DNA from: Verrucomicrobiaceae bacterium
GTDB lineage: Bacteria > Verrucomicrobiota > Verrucomicrobiia > Verrucomicrobiales > DEV007
Length of the DNA stretch: 40,554 bases
Direction: 5' to 3'
NCBI GenBank assembly: GCA_004211885.1
Contig: SHBV01000024.1
Span: forward strand, 1 to 40,554
Shown here piece by piece: positions 18,712 to 26,034 of this stretch; within the stretch, counting starts at the first letter, position 1, and each line of letters starts with the position of its first letter. Made by a program: the position numbers and the translations under genes. Under the pieces are notes generated by a model that did not search any database, was not told the origin of the DNA, and saw only the letters and a program-made list of their open reading frames with translations.

Positions 18712-18717
18712 AATATA
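18712..18717 (-). promoter_or_regulatory. Putative -10 box of acnA
   Basis: TATATT on the minus strand, 10 bases before the acnA ATG, would place the transcription start only a few bases ahead of the start codon. No good -35 is seen. The same geometry recurs at several other genes here, which is the main support. Confidence 0.3.
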
Positions 18718-18856
18718 GAATTTGGGGCCTCTATATTAGTTTCCTATTTGCTTTCGGCAAGTTATCAACAGGGGTAGTTGTGGATTAATTGCATTTTTCT
18801 ATCAGATAATCTCTGAGTTGCCTTGAGATTGCTTATTTGGCATACTATTTTTTCTT

Positions 18857-19450
18857 GTGTTAAAGGTTGAACAGCTTCAGTTCCTTGATTGGCATGCTCT
18901 GAGTTTTGATGTTAATTCGGGGGATTGTTTGGGATTAATGGGCCGGTCGGGTTCTGGTAAAACTCTACTTTTGAGGGCCATTGCTGATCTTGATATAAAT
19001 GAAGGTAAAGTTAGTCTTGATGGGCTATTTAGGGATGACGTTTCTGGTCCAGAGTGGAGAAAAAAAGTTGGTCTATTAACATCCGAATCTAAGTGGTGGC
19101 ATGAAACAGTAGGTCAGCATTTTAAATCTTCAGCATTAAATCTGTTAAGCGACTTGGGTTTCCCCGGTGAGTCGGTGCTGAGTTGGAAGATTTCAAGACT
19201 TTCTTCTGGTGAAAAGCAGAGATTGGCTCTTGCTAGACTTCTTTCAAGGTCACCGGATGCCCTTTTGCTTGATGAGCCTACTGCTAATCTTGATCCTGAG
19301 TCAGTGTCCTTAGTAGAGAATGTTATTCATGGTTATAGGAAAGAGCACTCAGTTCCTGTGATCTGGGTAGCTCATGATGAATTACAGCTGAACCGTGTGT
19401 CAGATATTAAGATGTCTATGGATGAAAAACAATTAAAAGAGCATGTATGA
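18857..19450 (+). CDS. fetA: ABC transporter ATP-binding protein, FetA-like
   Basis: A 197-residue ATPase subunit, short as in the FetA (YbbL) group. It has Walker A GRSGSGKT near residue 30, the signature LSSGEKQRLALARLL, Walker B ALLLDEPTANLD, and the H-loop in WVAHD. The start appears to be GTG 18857, since no ATG lies near. It overlaps the permease by four bases (ATGA), showing a two-gene operon. In E. coli FetAB exports iron and adds oxidative-stress resistance; here the pairing with the characteristic FetB partner supports the same family role. Substrate remains inferred. Confidence 0.85.
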   Translation: MLKVEQLQFLDWHALSFDVNSGDCLGLMGRSGSGKTLLLRAIADLDINEGKVSLDGLFRDDVSGPEWRKKVGLLTSESKWWHETVGQHFKSSALNLLSDLGFPGESVLSWKISRLSSGEKQRLALARLLSRSPDALLLDEPTANLDPESVSLVENVIHGYRKEHSVPVIWVAHDELQLNRVSDIKMSMDEKQLKEHV

Positions 19451-20253
19451 TAATTAGTAACATTGTCAGCCTTCCAATTGAGAGAATTTCTTTGGCGTGT
19501 GTTTTGATCATGATCCTTGCTCTTACGACATGGAGAGCAGATCTGAGGTTGGCGAGGCCTCTTCTAATTGCCTCGTTACGTTTAATAATACAGTTATCAC
19601 TTGTGGGGTTGATTCTTGAATATGTATTTGAAATTAATAACTTTCTGCTAGTGACTTTAATTGCTTTGGTGATGTTGCTTGTAGCAGGAAGAGAAGTGTC
19701 TGTTAGGCAGAAGTATCGAGTCAGCGGGCGATGGAGTTATGGGATTGGTACGTGTTCGATGTTTGTTTCATCTTTTGCAGTTTCTATTTTTGGATTGGCT
19801 GCAATTATCCGCGCTGAAAGTTGGTGGGATCCTAGATATTCGATACCCGTTTTGGGTATGTTATTAGGTAATACGATGACAGCAGTCGCGTTAAGCTTAG
19901 ATAGATTTACAACTTATGTGTGGGAAGGCCGTGAAACAATAGAGGCGAAGCTCATGCTGGGACATAGTTCCCAAGAAGCTTTAAAAATGATTTCACGTGA
20001 TTCCCTTCGAGCTGGCCTTATGCCTGTAATTAATTCGATGGCTATCGCTGGTATTGTTAGTTTGCCGGGTATGATGACTGGGCAGATTCTCGCAGGAAAT
20101 TCTCCTACTGATGCGGTCCGGTATCAAATTGTTATATGGTTATTAATTGCTGTTGGGTGCGGTTTCGGTAGCATGTTAGTTGTTCAAATGGCCTCAAAAA
20201 GAGTCTTTGATGAGAGGGAAAGGCTAAGAACCGAGAGGATATATAAGGTGTAA
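19447..20253 (+). CDS. fetB: ABC transporter permease, FetB/UPF0014-like
   Basis: A 268-residue polytopic membrane protein with about seven hydrophobic segments, matching the FetB (YbbM) family. Recognisable blocks are ASLRLIIQLSLVGLIL near residue 41, a central GMLLGNTMTAVALSLDRF, ARLMLGHSSQEAL-like EAKLMLGHSSQEAL, and the highly conserved SLPGMMTGQILAGNSPTDA. It forms the membrane part of the exporter with the overlapping ATPase gene. Iron export is the known role in E. coli. It converges on the C39-like protease gene, with 13 bases between stops. Confidence 0.9.
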   Translation: MIISNIVSLPIERISLACVLIMILALTTWRADLRLARPLLIASLRLIIQLSLVGLILEYVFEINNFLLVTLIALVMLLVAGREVSVRQKYRVSGRWSYGIGTCSMFVSSFAVSIFGLAAIIRAESWWDPRYSIPVLGMLLGNTMTAVALSLDRFTTYVWEGRETIEAKLMLGHSSQEALKMISRDSLRAGLMPVINSMAIAGIVSLPGMMTGQILAGNSPTDAVRYQIVIWLLIAVGCGFGSMLVVQMASKRVFDERERLRTERIYKV

Positions 20254-20266
20254 TTGTCTTTAGATA

Positions 20267-21505
20267 TTAGATCTTAAAATAAAAAGTAGCGTAACTAGTG
20301 GCTTCTAGTTCTTCTGCTCGCATACGTTTATTGCGTGCATGTTCTCCCCAGCTTTCCATGAATATTACTTCACCTGTTTCTTTGTTGAATCCGGTAATTA
20401 CAGAAGCGTGGCCAGGTGCATTCTCTGCGGTTGGCCAGGCGATCCGATCCTTAGGTGTCAGTTCCGGAAGTTTGGCGCCTTGAGCAGCCGCACTATGCAA
20501 AAGGTTTCTTTCATGGCTGTACCGTCGCCAAACTACAATGGGAAAACCTTTTTCTAAATATTTTTGAGCCCTTTTAAAATCAAAGCTCCGACCTCTTTGC
20601 AGGATAGCATTACTTTCCTCGGCAGCGGCTCGGTAAAGGTCAAGCATTTTGGATCCTTTTGCAGTGTCAATGTAACGAAATTTTGCTCCTGCCGCTAAAG
20701 CGTCAGTTCCTAGTCTGAGTCCTAAATAATGAGTCGCCATTCCGAGAGTGCTAATAGCGCAGTATGGCCTTTGTCCCTGACGAAACATTGGAATTCCATT
20801 TATTTTTATGTCTCCACTTTCCTGCATTTGCACATTCTTCTGAAGTTCTTTTCTTCGCTCCCGTTTGACTAATTTAGAAGTTCGTGAGCTTAGATATGTT
20901 TTGCTCACGTCTTCACTCCTCATAATTATTAAAGAGATGTTTTGTCCATTCTTAGCTGATACTCGTAAGGTTAATTCTCCAAATTTATAATCATTGTAAG
21001 CATTACGAAGGAAATCTGTTTGTCCTACGAAGGATTCTTTTGGTGAGCTTTTTGTATATTTATAGAGAGTCTTGTTAATCGTCGATTCGATTAGGTCATA
21101 AGTTTTTTTAAATTCTCTTTTCAGGGATTTAATATCCTGACTTTCATTACTTATTTTTCTTCGGTTGAAAAATTTCCCCGAATCCAAGTACAAGATTGAA
21201 ATAGATTTAAGTTTCCCTTTTTCTTCATTGGCATAAACAGAACTTGAGTGTTGACCAAATATTATTGGGTTTACATTTAAAATTTTCACTTCATCTCCAT
21301 CAAGTGATGGAATGGATTTCCAAGTTCCAGGTAACTGGTTGTTAATCCATGCGGAAGCAGCGATCAGATTTTCCGTGAAGTCATCATTAATTGTTCTTGG
21401 TTCAAAAGTTGCTCCGAATAAATTACCTCCAAAGTTTTGAGGTATTGCCAAGCATACAAGTGAACAGCTCAGATATGAAGTGATCAATATTGTTAAGAAC
21501 TTCAT
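20267..21505 (-). CDS. Secreted C39-like cysteine peptidase
   Basis: A 412-residue exported protein with a signal peptide (about 1-21) and a C-terminal papain-like C39_2 domain. The catalytic elements are visible: RQGQRPYCAISTLGMA near residue 245 (oxyanion Gln and nucleophile Cys) and GHASVITGFN near 370 (His), with a downstream FMESWGE segment supplying the third polar residue. The N-terminal 230 residues show no domain I recognise. No ABC exporter or double-glycine peptide lies nearby, so a bacteriocin-processing role is unlikely and a general peptidase or autolysin-like function is more plausible. It stands alone, preceded by a 334-base gap. Confidence 0.78.
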   Translation of the reverse strand: MKFLTILITSYLSCSLVCLAIPQNFGGNLFGATFEPRTINDDFTENLIAASAWINNQLPGTWKSIPSLDGDEVKILNVNPIIFGQHSSSVYANEEKGKLKSISILYLDSGKFFNRRKISNESQDIKSLKREFKKTYDLIESTINKTLYKYTKSSPKESFVGQTDFLRNAYNDYKFGELTLRVSAKNGQNISLIIMRSEDVSKTYLSSRTSKLVKRERRKELQKNVQMQESGDIKINGIPMFRQGQRPYCAISTLGMATHYLGLRLGTDALAAGAKFRYIDTAKGSKMLDLYRAAAEESNAILQRGRSFDFKRAQKYLEKGFPIVVWRRYSHERNLLHSAAAQGAKLPELTPKDRIAWPTAENAPGHASVITGFNKETGEVIFMESWGEHARNKRMRAEELEATSYATFYFKI

Positions 21506-21839
21506 TTGTCTGAAAATAAATACTTCTTTTGGCTCTGCTTAGCAAGGTTTCAAAAGGCATGGGAGATATTTAGAAGTCTTTTTTGAGGCTTTGGCATGCG
21601 GTTTGCTAAACAATATATCATAGAGTGAGAGTATATCCGTCGGGGCATATTTTCGTTTTTTGCAATTCAAACCTAACTTTTAAAGTTTTAGTTGGGTATT
21701 TGTGAAATTTATGTCCTGGCGGATTCTTCACCGTGAATTTAATGTATAAGATTTGACCTATAAGATGAGTGCTTCGTTAGCATAGCGTGGCTGGCTAAGG
21801 ATCTATTGCGCGAACTGTTAGCTGAACGATAATAATATT
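21506..21839. other. 334-base region without a gene
   Basis: No credible coding frame is present; the longest ATG frames are under 15 codons. It holds the divergent upstream regions of the C39-like peptidase and phosphatidylserine decarboxylase genes. Visible elements are weak: an imperfect inverted repeat around 21670-21697 (ACCTAACT against AGTTGGGT), two copies of TATAAGAT (21745-21752 and 21759-21766), and a -10-like GATAAT six bases before the decarboxylase ATG. No tRNA fold was found. Confidence 0.5.
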
Positions 21840-22739
21840 ATGGCATCAGATGAATCAGTTCAATTTTACAATCGATATTCCAAGAAGATTGAGACAGAGG
21901 CTATTTATGGAGAGAAATATTTAAAATTTATTTATGGTAATCCGATCGGTAAGCTTGCTCTTTGGGCAGCCGTGAAACGTTCATGGTTTTCAGGGTGGTA
22001 TGGGAAGCGGATGAGTAGTCCTAATTCGTTTAAAAAGATTTTTCCTTTTATTGAATGTTATGGATTAAATTCGGATGATTTTCTTTTGAGTGTAAATGAA
22101 TTCAAATGCTTTAATGATTTTTTTAGTAGAAAGCTCAAACCTTCAAAAAGACCAATAGATCCTTCAGGGGAAATAGTGGTCTTTCCTGCGGACGGAAGGC
22201 ACTTAGCAATTAATAATATTTCAATTGATCAACCTCTATGGGCAAAGGGCCAGAGATTGAATATTAAAAAGTTATTGGGTGGTCAAAACATTGCACAACG
22301 TTATGAAGGTGGTTCGGTACTGGTTTCTAGATTGTGTCCTACTGATTATCACCGGTTTCATTTTCCGTGTAATGGTAAAGCATCATCTTCATCGCCAATA
22401 AATGGTTTTTTGTATTCTGTGAATCCGATGGCTCTTAAGAGAAATATTTCCTATCTGTGGCGCAATAGGCGATTTATAACAGAGCTTGATACTAATGATT
22501 TTGGGAAAATTTCGTTAGTTGAAATCGGGGCAACGTGTGTTGGGGGAATTAAACAAACTTATAATATTGGGCAGGTCATGAAAGGTTCTGAGAAGGGGTT
22601 TTTCCATTTCGGTGGTTCCATGACTATGATATTCTTTGAGAAGGAAAAGATCATTTTTTCAGAGGACCTCCTTGAGAATGGAAAGTTGGGGCGTGAAGTT
22701 TACGGCAGGATGGGGGATCATTGTGCTAAGGCCATTTGA
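21840..22739 (+). CDS. psd: Phosphatidylserine decarboxylase, type II
   Basis: Converts phosphatidylserine to phosphatidylethanolamine at the inner membrane. At 299 residues it resembles the PSD-II group (NDFFSRKLKPSKRPID near residue 95). The autocleavage site is FGGSMTM, where Ser about 260 would become the pyruvoyl group. The catalytic Asp lies in PADGRH (Asp about 118) and the His in DYHRFHFP (His 171 or 174). The cleavage motif is GGSM rather than the more common LGST/GGST. No phosphatidylserine synthase is encoded nearby. It converges with the prenyl synthase; stops are about 11 bases apart with a small hairpin between. Confidence 0.92.
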   Translation: MASDESVQFYNRYSKKIETEAIYGEKYLKFIYGNPIGKLALWAAVKRSWFSGWYGKRMSSPNSFKKIFPFIECYGLNSDDFLLSVNEFKCFNDFFSRKLKPSKRPIDPSGEIVVFPADGRHLAINNISIDQPLWAKGQRLNIKKLLGGQNIAQRYEGGSVLVSRLCPTDYHRFHFPCNGKASSSSPINGFLYSVNPMALKRNISYLWRNRRFITELDTNDFGKISLVEIGATCVGGIKQTYNIGQVMKGSEKGFFHFGGSMTMIFFEKEKIIFSEDLLENGKLGREVYGRMGDHCAKAI

Positions 22740-22747
22740 GATGGCCT
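22729..22747. other. Hairpin between convergent psd and prenyl synthase genes
   Basis: AGGCCAT and ATGGCCT pair over 7 bp around a 5-base loop that includes the psd stop. It sits between two convergent genes, where a bidirectional terminator would be expected, but neither side has a T-tract. It may slow polymerase or protect 3' ends; a chance origin is possible. Confidence 0.3.
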
Positions 22748-22750
22748 GCA

Positions 22751-23662
22751 CTAATAGTCACGATCCAAGAGATAGTGTGCCAATTCTTTCAGCCGTGTGC
22801 CTGATTTGCCAAAAGTATTTAAAGAATTGATAGCAGCTTCAGTTAACTTTGCGGCTTCATTTCTTGATTTACTGAGGCCATAAATTGCAGGATAGGTTGC
22901 TTTATTTACCGCTTCATCTTTACCGGCACTTTTCCCGAGTTTTTCACTAGTTTGAGTAACATCTAGAATATCGTCTATTATTTGAAAAGCGAGTCCTGTT
23001 GAGTGGCCAAAATTAGTCAGGGCTTCTAATTTTTTGGGCGTAGCTGCTGCTGACATTGCTCCTAGCTTTAATGAGCAAGTCAGAAGGGCAGCGGTCTTGC
23101 TTTCGTGAATAAATTGAAGAGCTTTCGGTCCTATTTTTGAATTCTCTCCCTCAATGTCTAGGACTTGTCCACCAACTAGATGCTTACTCCCTGATGTCAA
23201 GGCGAGCTCTTTTACCATGTCTCCTACATCGTATCGGCGATTTGGATTGGATTCCCCCACAATTTCAAAAGCTAATGTTAGAAGAGCATCTCCAGCTAAA
23301 ACGGCGACCGATTCTCCGAAAACTTTATGGTTAGTTGGTTTGCCGCGACGAATATCATCATCGTCCATGCATGGAAGGTCATCATGAATAAGAGAATAAG
23401 TGTGTATGCACTCGACGGCGCATGCGGCGGGCATGGCTTGACTCATCGTCCCTCCACAGGCCTCAGCCGCAGCGAGGCACAAAATTGGCCGTAGTCTTTT
23501 GCCCCCAGCAAATAAGCTATAGCGCATAGATTTATGCAAGGTTTTAGGTCTTAGGGATGCTCGAGGGAGGAACTCGTTGAGTGCTCGGTCAATTAGTTTA
23601 CGCTGATTTTCAGCATAAGTTTTTAAATCGATTTTGGGATCCTTAATATTTTTTTGATTCAT
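22751..23662 (-). CDS. ispA: Polyprenyl diphosphate synthase (IspA-like)
   Basis: Chain-elongating prenyltransferase making farnesyl or geranylgeranyl diphosphate for quinones and cell-wall carrier lipids. At 303 residues it fits bacterial FPP/GGPP synthases. The first Asp-rich motif is DDLPCMDDDDIRRGKPTNH (DDxxxxD, bacterial FPPS type) and the second is IIDDILDVT. Substrate-binding GGKRLRP near residue 54 is present. Its ATG overlaps the asd stop by four bases (ATGA), so the two are translationally coupled although biochemically unrelated. Chain length is not certain from sequence. Confidence 0.92.
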   Translation of the reverse strand: MNQKNIKDPKIDLKTYAENQRKLIDRALNEFLPRASLRPKTLHKSMRYSLFAGGKRLRPILCLAAAEACGGTMSQAMPAACAVECIHTYSLIHDDLPCMDDDDIRRGKPTNHKVFGESVAVLAGDALLTLAFEIVGESNPNRRYDVGDMVKELALTSGSKHLVGGQVLDIEGENSKIGPKALQFIHESKTAALLTCSLKLGAMSAAATPKKLEALTNFGHSTGLAFQIIDDILDVTQTSEKLGKSAGKDEAVNKATYPAIYGLSKSRNEAAKLTEAAINSLNTFGKSGTRLKELAHYLLDRDY

Positions 23663-24657
23663 ACAAGGAGTTCGGCTATTTGTACGGCATTAAGCGCAGC
23701 TCCCTTGCGAACTTGGTCGCCGACTACCCAAAAGGATAATGCATTCTTGAGGACAATGTCTTGCCGTATACGACCTACTAAACACTCATCTTTTTCAGTG
23801 GTGTCAAGGGGCGTCGGAAAAATGCCAGAATCTGGTTTGTCCCGCACACTTACACCTGATGCGGCATTGATTAATTCTCGCGCTTTATGTACGTCAGGTT
23901 CCGATGAGAATTGAGCTGTAACTGAAACTGAGTGAGAACGATAAACGGGGACTCTTACACAAGTAACTGAAGCCTTTAATGTAGAGATCCCAAGAATCTT
24001 GCGCCCTTCATTTTCCATTTTCATTTCCTCTTTGGTATACCCATTTTCAAGAAAAGTATCGACTTGCGGGATTACATTATAAGCTATTTGATGAGGATAA
24101 ACTTTTCGTTCAATGCTCGAACCTTCACTAATTGCAGTGATTTGGCTTTTAAGCTCTTCTATACCTTGCGCACCACTCCCTGAGACGGCCTGATAACTTG
24201 ACGCAATTATTCCTTTTACTTGCCATTCCTTATGTAGTGGATTCAACCCCATTAACGTAACGGTTGTGGTGCAGTTGGGATTGGCAATTATTCCTTTGTT
24301 TGAATGAGTGGCTTCAGGATTTATTTCAGGTATTATCAGCGGCACATCAGGATCCATTCTGAAAGCCGATGAATTATCTATAACAACTGCGCCAGATTTG
24401 GCTGCTACTGGTGCGAATTCTTTTGAAATGCTTCCACCGGCGCTGAAAAGAGCAATGTCTACATCATTAAATGAATTTGATGTTAATTCTTGAACAGGTA
24501 TTGCCTTGCCTTGGAAAGAAAATACCTTCCCCACAGATCTTGCCGATGCTAATAGTGTAAGTTTTTTGACTGGAAAATCTCTTTTTTCCAAACATTGGAT
24601 CATTTCTTGTCCAACGGCTCCGGTGATTCCGACGATAGCTACGTGTGGTTCTGACAT
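23659..24657 (-). CDS. asd: Aspartate-semialdehyde dehydrogenase
   Basis: Reduces aspartyl phosphate to aspartate semialdehyde, the branch-point for lysine/diaminopimelate, threonine and methionine. At 332 residues it has the NADP-binding GITGAVGQEM at the N-terminus, the catalytic Cys in NPNCTTTVTLMG near residue 129, SYQAVSGSGAQGIEEL, and the substrate/His region VRVPVYRSHSVSV near residue 235. It is followed directly by the overlapping prenyl synthase gene. MetX, further right, uses homoserine derived from its product, but lies in a separate unit. It is divergent from the L,D-transpeptidase. Confidence 0.95.
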   Translation of the reverse strand: MSEPHVAIVGITGAVGQEMIQCLEKRDFPVKKLTLLASARSVGKVFSFQGKAIPVQELTSNSFNDVDIALFSAGGSISKEFAPVAAKSGAVVIDNSSAFRMDPDVPLIIPEINPEATHSNKGIIANPNCTTTVTLMGLNPLHKEWQVKGIIASSYQAVSGSGAQGIEELKSQITAISEGSSIERKVYPHQIAYNVIPQVDTFLENGYTKEEMKMENEGRKILGISTLKASVTCVRVPVYRSHSVSVTAQFSSEPDVHKARELINAASGVSVRDKPDSGIFPTPLDTTEKDECLVGRIRQDIVLKNALSFWVVGDQVRKGAALNAVQIAELLV

Positions 24658-24718
24658 AAATTTGATTACTTTTGAGTCGTTTCTTGCTAGATGATGATTT
24701 TAGCGTCTGGTTAAGAGG

Positions 24719-25186
24719 ATGCAAACGGGAGTAGCATATAGAGCTGAAGTTTCTGTTAAAGATCAGCGATTACGTGTTTTTGAAGGAAATGTCGAGCATA
24801 GAGAATATATTATTTCAACTTCCAAATATGGTATAGGCAGTGAAATTGACAGTAATAAGACTCCGGTAGGGCATTTTGAAATAAAGGAAAAAATTGGTGA
24901 TGGTGAAAAGTATGGCACCATTTTCAAGGGCCGATGCGTAACGGGCCTTTTTGATTTTTCAGAATCTTCTGATGAAGATCTGATTCTAAGTAGGATCCTT
25001 TGGCTGAATGGTACGGATCCAGACAATGCCAATACATTTGATAGATATATTTATATTCATGGTACTAACCATGAGGATTCATTGGGTCAACCTGAGAGCT
25101 GTGGATGTATAAGAATGTTCAATGAAGATATTATAGAGTTTTATGATCTTATGCAGATTGGAACATCTATTTTTATTTATGAGTAG
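24719..25186 (+). CDS. L,D-transpeptidase (YkuD domain)
   Basis: A 155-residue protein that is almost entirely a YkuD catalytic domain, an enzyme class that forms 3-3 peptidoglycan cross-links or attaches proteins to peptidoglycan. The active site reads IHGTNHEDSLGQPESCGCIR, with the conserved His and the nucleophile in the SCGC motif near residue 129. NKTPVGHFEI near residue 41 is the usual substrate-facing block. There is no signal peptide: the frame has a stop at 24701, so no upstream start can add one. Export would need an unconventional route, or the enzyme acts in the cytoplasm. It is divergent from asd and followed by the small lipoprotein gene. Confidence 0.85.
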   Translation: MQTGVAYRAEVSVKDQRLRVFEGNVEHREYIISTSKYGIGSEIDSNKTPVGHFEIKEKIGDGEKYGTIFKGRCVTGLFDFSESSDEDLILSRILWLNGTDPDNANTFDRYIYIHGTNHEDSLGQPESCGCIRMFNEDIIEFYDLMQIGTSIFIYE

Positions 25187-25259
25187 TGAGGTAGAGCTTG
25201 CAAAGAAAATTCTGTCGTCTAATTTTATTCTGAACTATTATTAATTTAATTTTACTCAA

Positions 25260-25265
25260 TATAAA
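25260..25265 (+). promoter_or_regulatory. Putative -10 box of the small lipoprotein gene
   Basis: TATAAA ends seven bases before the lipoprotein ATG, giving a leaderless or nearly leaderless transcript if used. No convincing -35 at 16-18 bases. The gene has its own terminator downstream, consistent with a monocistronic unit. Confidence 0.3.
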
Positions 25266-25272
25266 AAGATCT

Positions 25273-25410
25273 ATGAAAGCGATTCGTATCATATTACTAG
25301 CAGCTGCATCAATTAGCCTCATGACATTAGGAGCATGTAAGAACAAAAATGCAGGTTATCAAAACACTCCAGCAGTTGCTCCGGGAAGCTACATTGATAG
25401 TGGTAAATAG
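25273..25410 (+). CDS. Small lipoprotein, 45 residues
   Basis: A short open frame beginning at ATG 25273 encodes a 45-residue protein with a classic lipoprotein signal: MKAIRIILLAAA, a hydrophobic core, and the lipobox LGAC at about residues 19-22. The mature part is only about 24 residues, polar (KNKNAGYQNTPAV...), and ends in DSGK. It resembles the entericidin-type or generic small envelope lipoproteins, but has no diagnostic motif. A strong intrinsic terminator begins 21 bases after the stop, and a -10-like box precedes the start, supporting a real monocistronic gene. It follows the L,D-transpeptidase, so it might be an envelope partner; that is speculation. Confidence 0.75.
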   Translation: MKAIRIILLAAASISLMTLGACKNKNAGYQNTPAVAPGSYIDSGK

Positions 25411-25425
25411 TTTGGAGTAAATTTA

Positions 25426-26019
25426 TTAAGGGGCAGGTGAACTAGGTTCACCTGCCTTTTTTTTGCTTACAAAATCATTATTTTTTTTTAGAAATCGCCA
25501 TGGCAAGTCGGCTGAACGAGTGATTCCAATTCGAGTGTCTGTGAGAATGCCCGTTTTATTGTGGGTTTCTTCAAACCAGAAACGACTTTGTGAGGAAGTG
25601 AAGGACTGGCCATGAATCTTGCCGCTCATGCCCATTGCAATTGTCAATTTTCCAGGACCCGAACAAAGGTCTTTTAATTTTTTCCCATTTCGACGCTTTT
25701 GCATTAAATGGATTCCATTCTCTGGTTCGAGGGCTCTCAGAAGTACAAATCCATTACATTTTGGTCCCTTAATGAGGACGTTAGCTAGCCAATACATTCC
25801 GTAATTGAGATAAACATATGCTGAGCCTGCACTATATTTTGAGACAAACTCTCGAGCGCTGGGTCTAGTGAAAGTATGAGCCGCTTCATCTCCTTTGGCA
25901 GCATAAGCTTCAGTTTCAACTATAATTCCTGAGCATTTCTGACAGACTATTCTTTTCCCTATAAGATTACGTGCAGCGGATACAGGATCAGTTTGGAAGA
26001 AATCTGATTTTATTCTCAT
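25426..26019 (-). CDS. mpg: 3-methyladenine DNA glycosylase (AAG/MPG family)
   Basis: Base-excision repair enzyme that removes alkylated purines such as 3-methyladenine. At 197 residues it matches bacterial AAG-type enzymes. The catalytic Glu lies in IIVETEAYAAKGDEAAH near residue 36, the DNA-intercalating region in AYVYLNYGMYWLANV near residue 70, and the substrate pocket in CSGPGKLTIAMGM near residue 117. The C-terminal tail (KKAGEPSSPAP) is encoded by the antisense of the neighbouring terminator and is probably dispensable. It lies 15 bases downstream of the Nif3-like gene, so they form a minus-strand unit. Confidence 0.93.
   Translation of the reverse strand: MRIKSDFFQTDPVSAARNLIGKRIVCQKCSGIIVETEAYAAKGDEAAHTFTRPSAREFVSKYSAGSAYVYLNYGMYWLANVLIKGPKCNGFVLLRALEPENGIHLMQKRRNGKKLKDLCSGPGKLTIAMGMSGKIHGQSFTSSQSRFWFEETHNKTGILTDTRIGITRSADLPWRFLKKNNDFVSKKKAGEPSSPAP
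25432..25464 (+). terminator. Intrinsic terminator of the small lipoprotein gene
   Basis: A perfect 11-bp stem, GGCAGGTGAAC (25432-25442) with GTTCACCTGCC (25446-25456), a 3-base loop and eight Ts (25457-25464). This is the best terminator in the window. The same bases encode the last residues (KKKAGEPSSPA) of the opposing 3-methyladenine glycosylase. Confidence 0.9.
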
Positions 26020-26034
26020 TGAACTAGCAGATTT

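Noticed and set aside
21745..21766. Two TATAAGAT direct repeats as an operator
   Set aside because: Eight-base AT-rich matches 14 bases apart are expected by chance; mentioned only in the description of the gap.
22729..22747. Hairpin between psd and the prenyl synthase as an intrinsic terminator
   Set aside because: The 7-bp stem is followed by no T-tract on either strand; I list it only as a hairpin.
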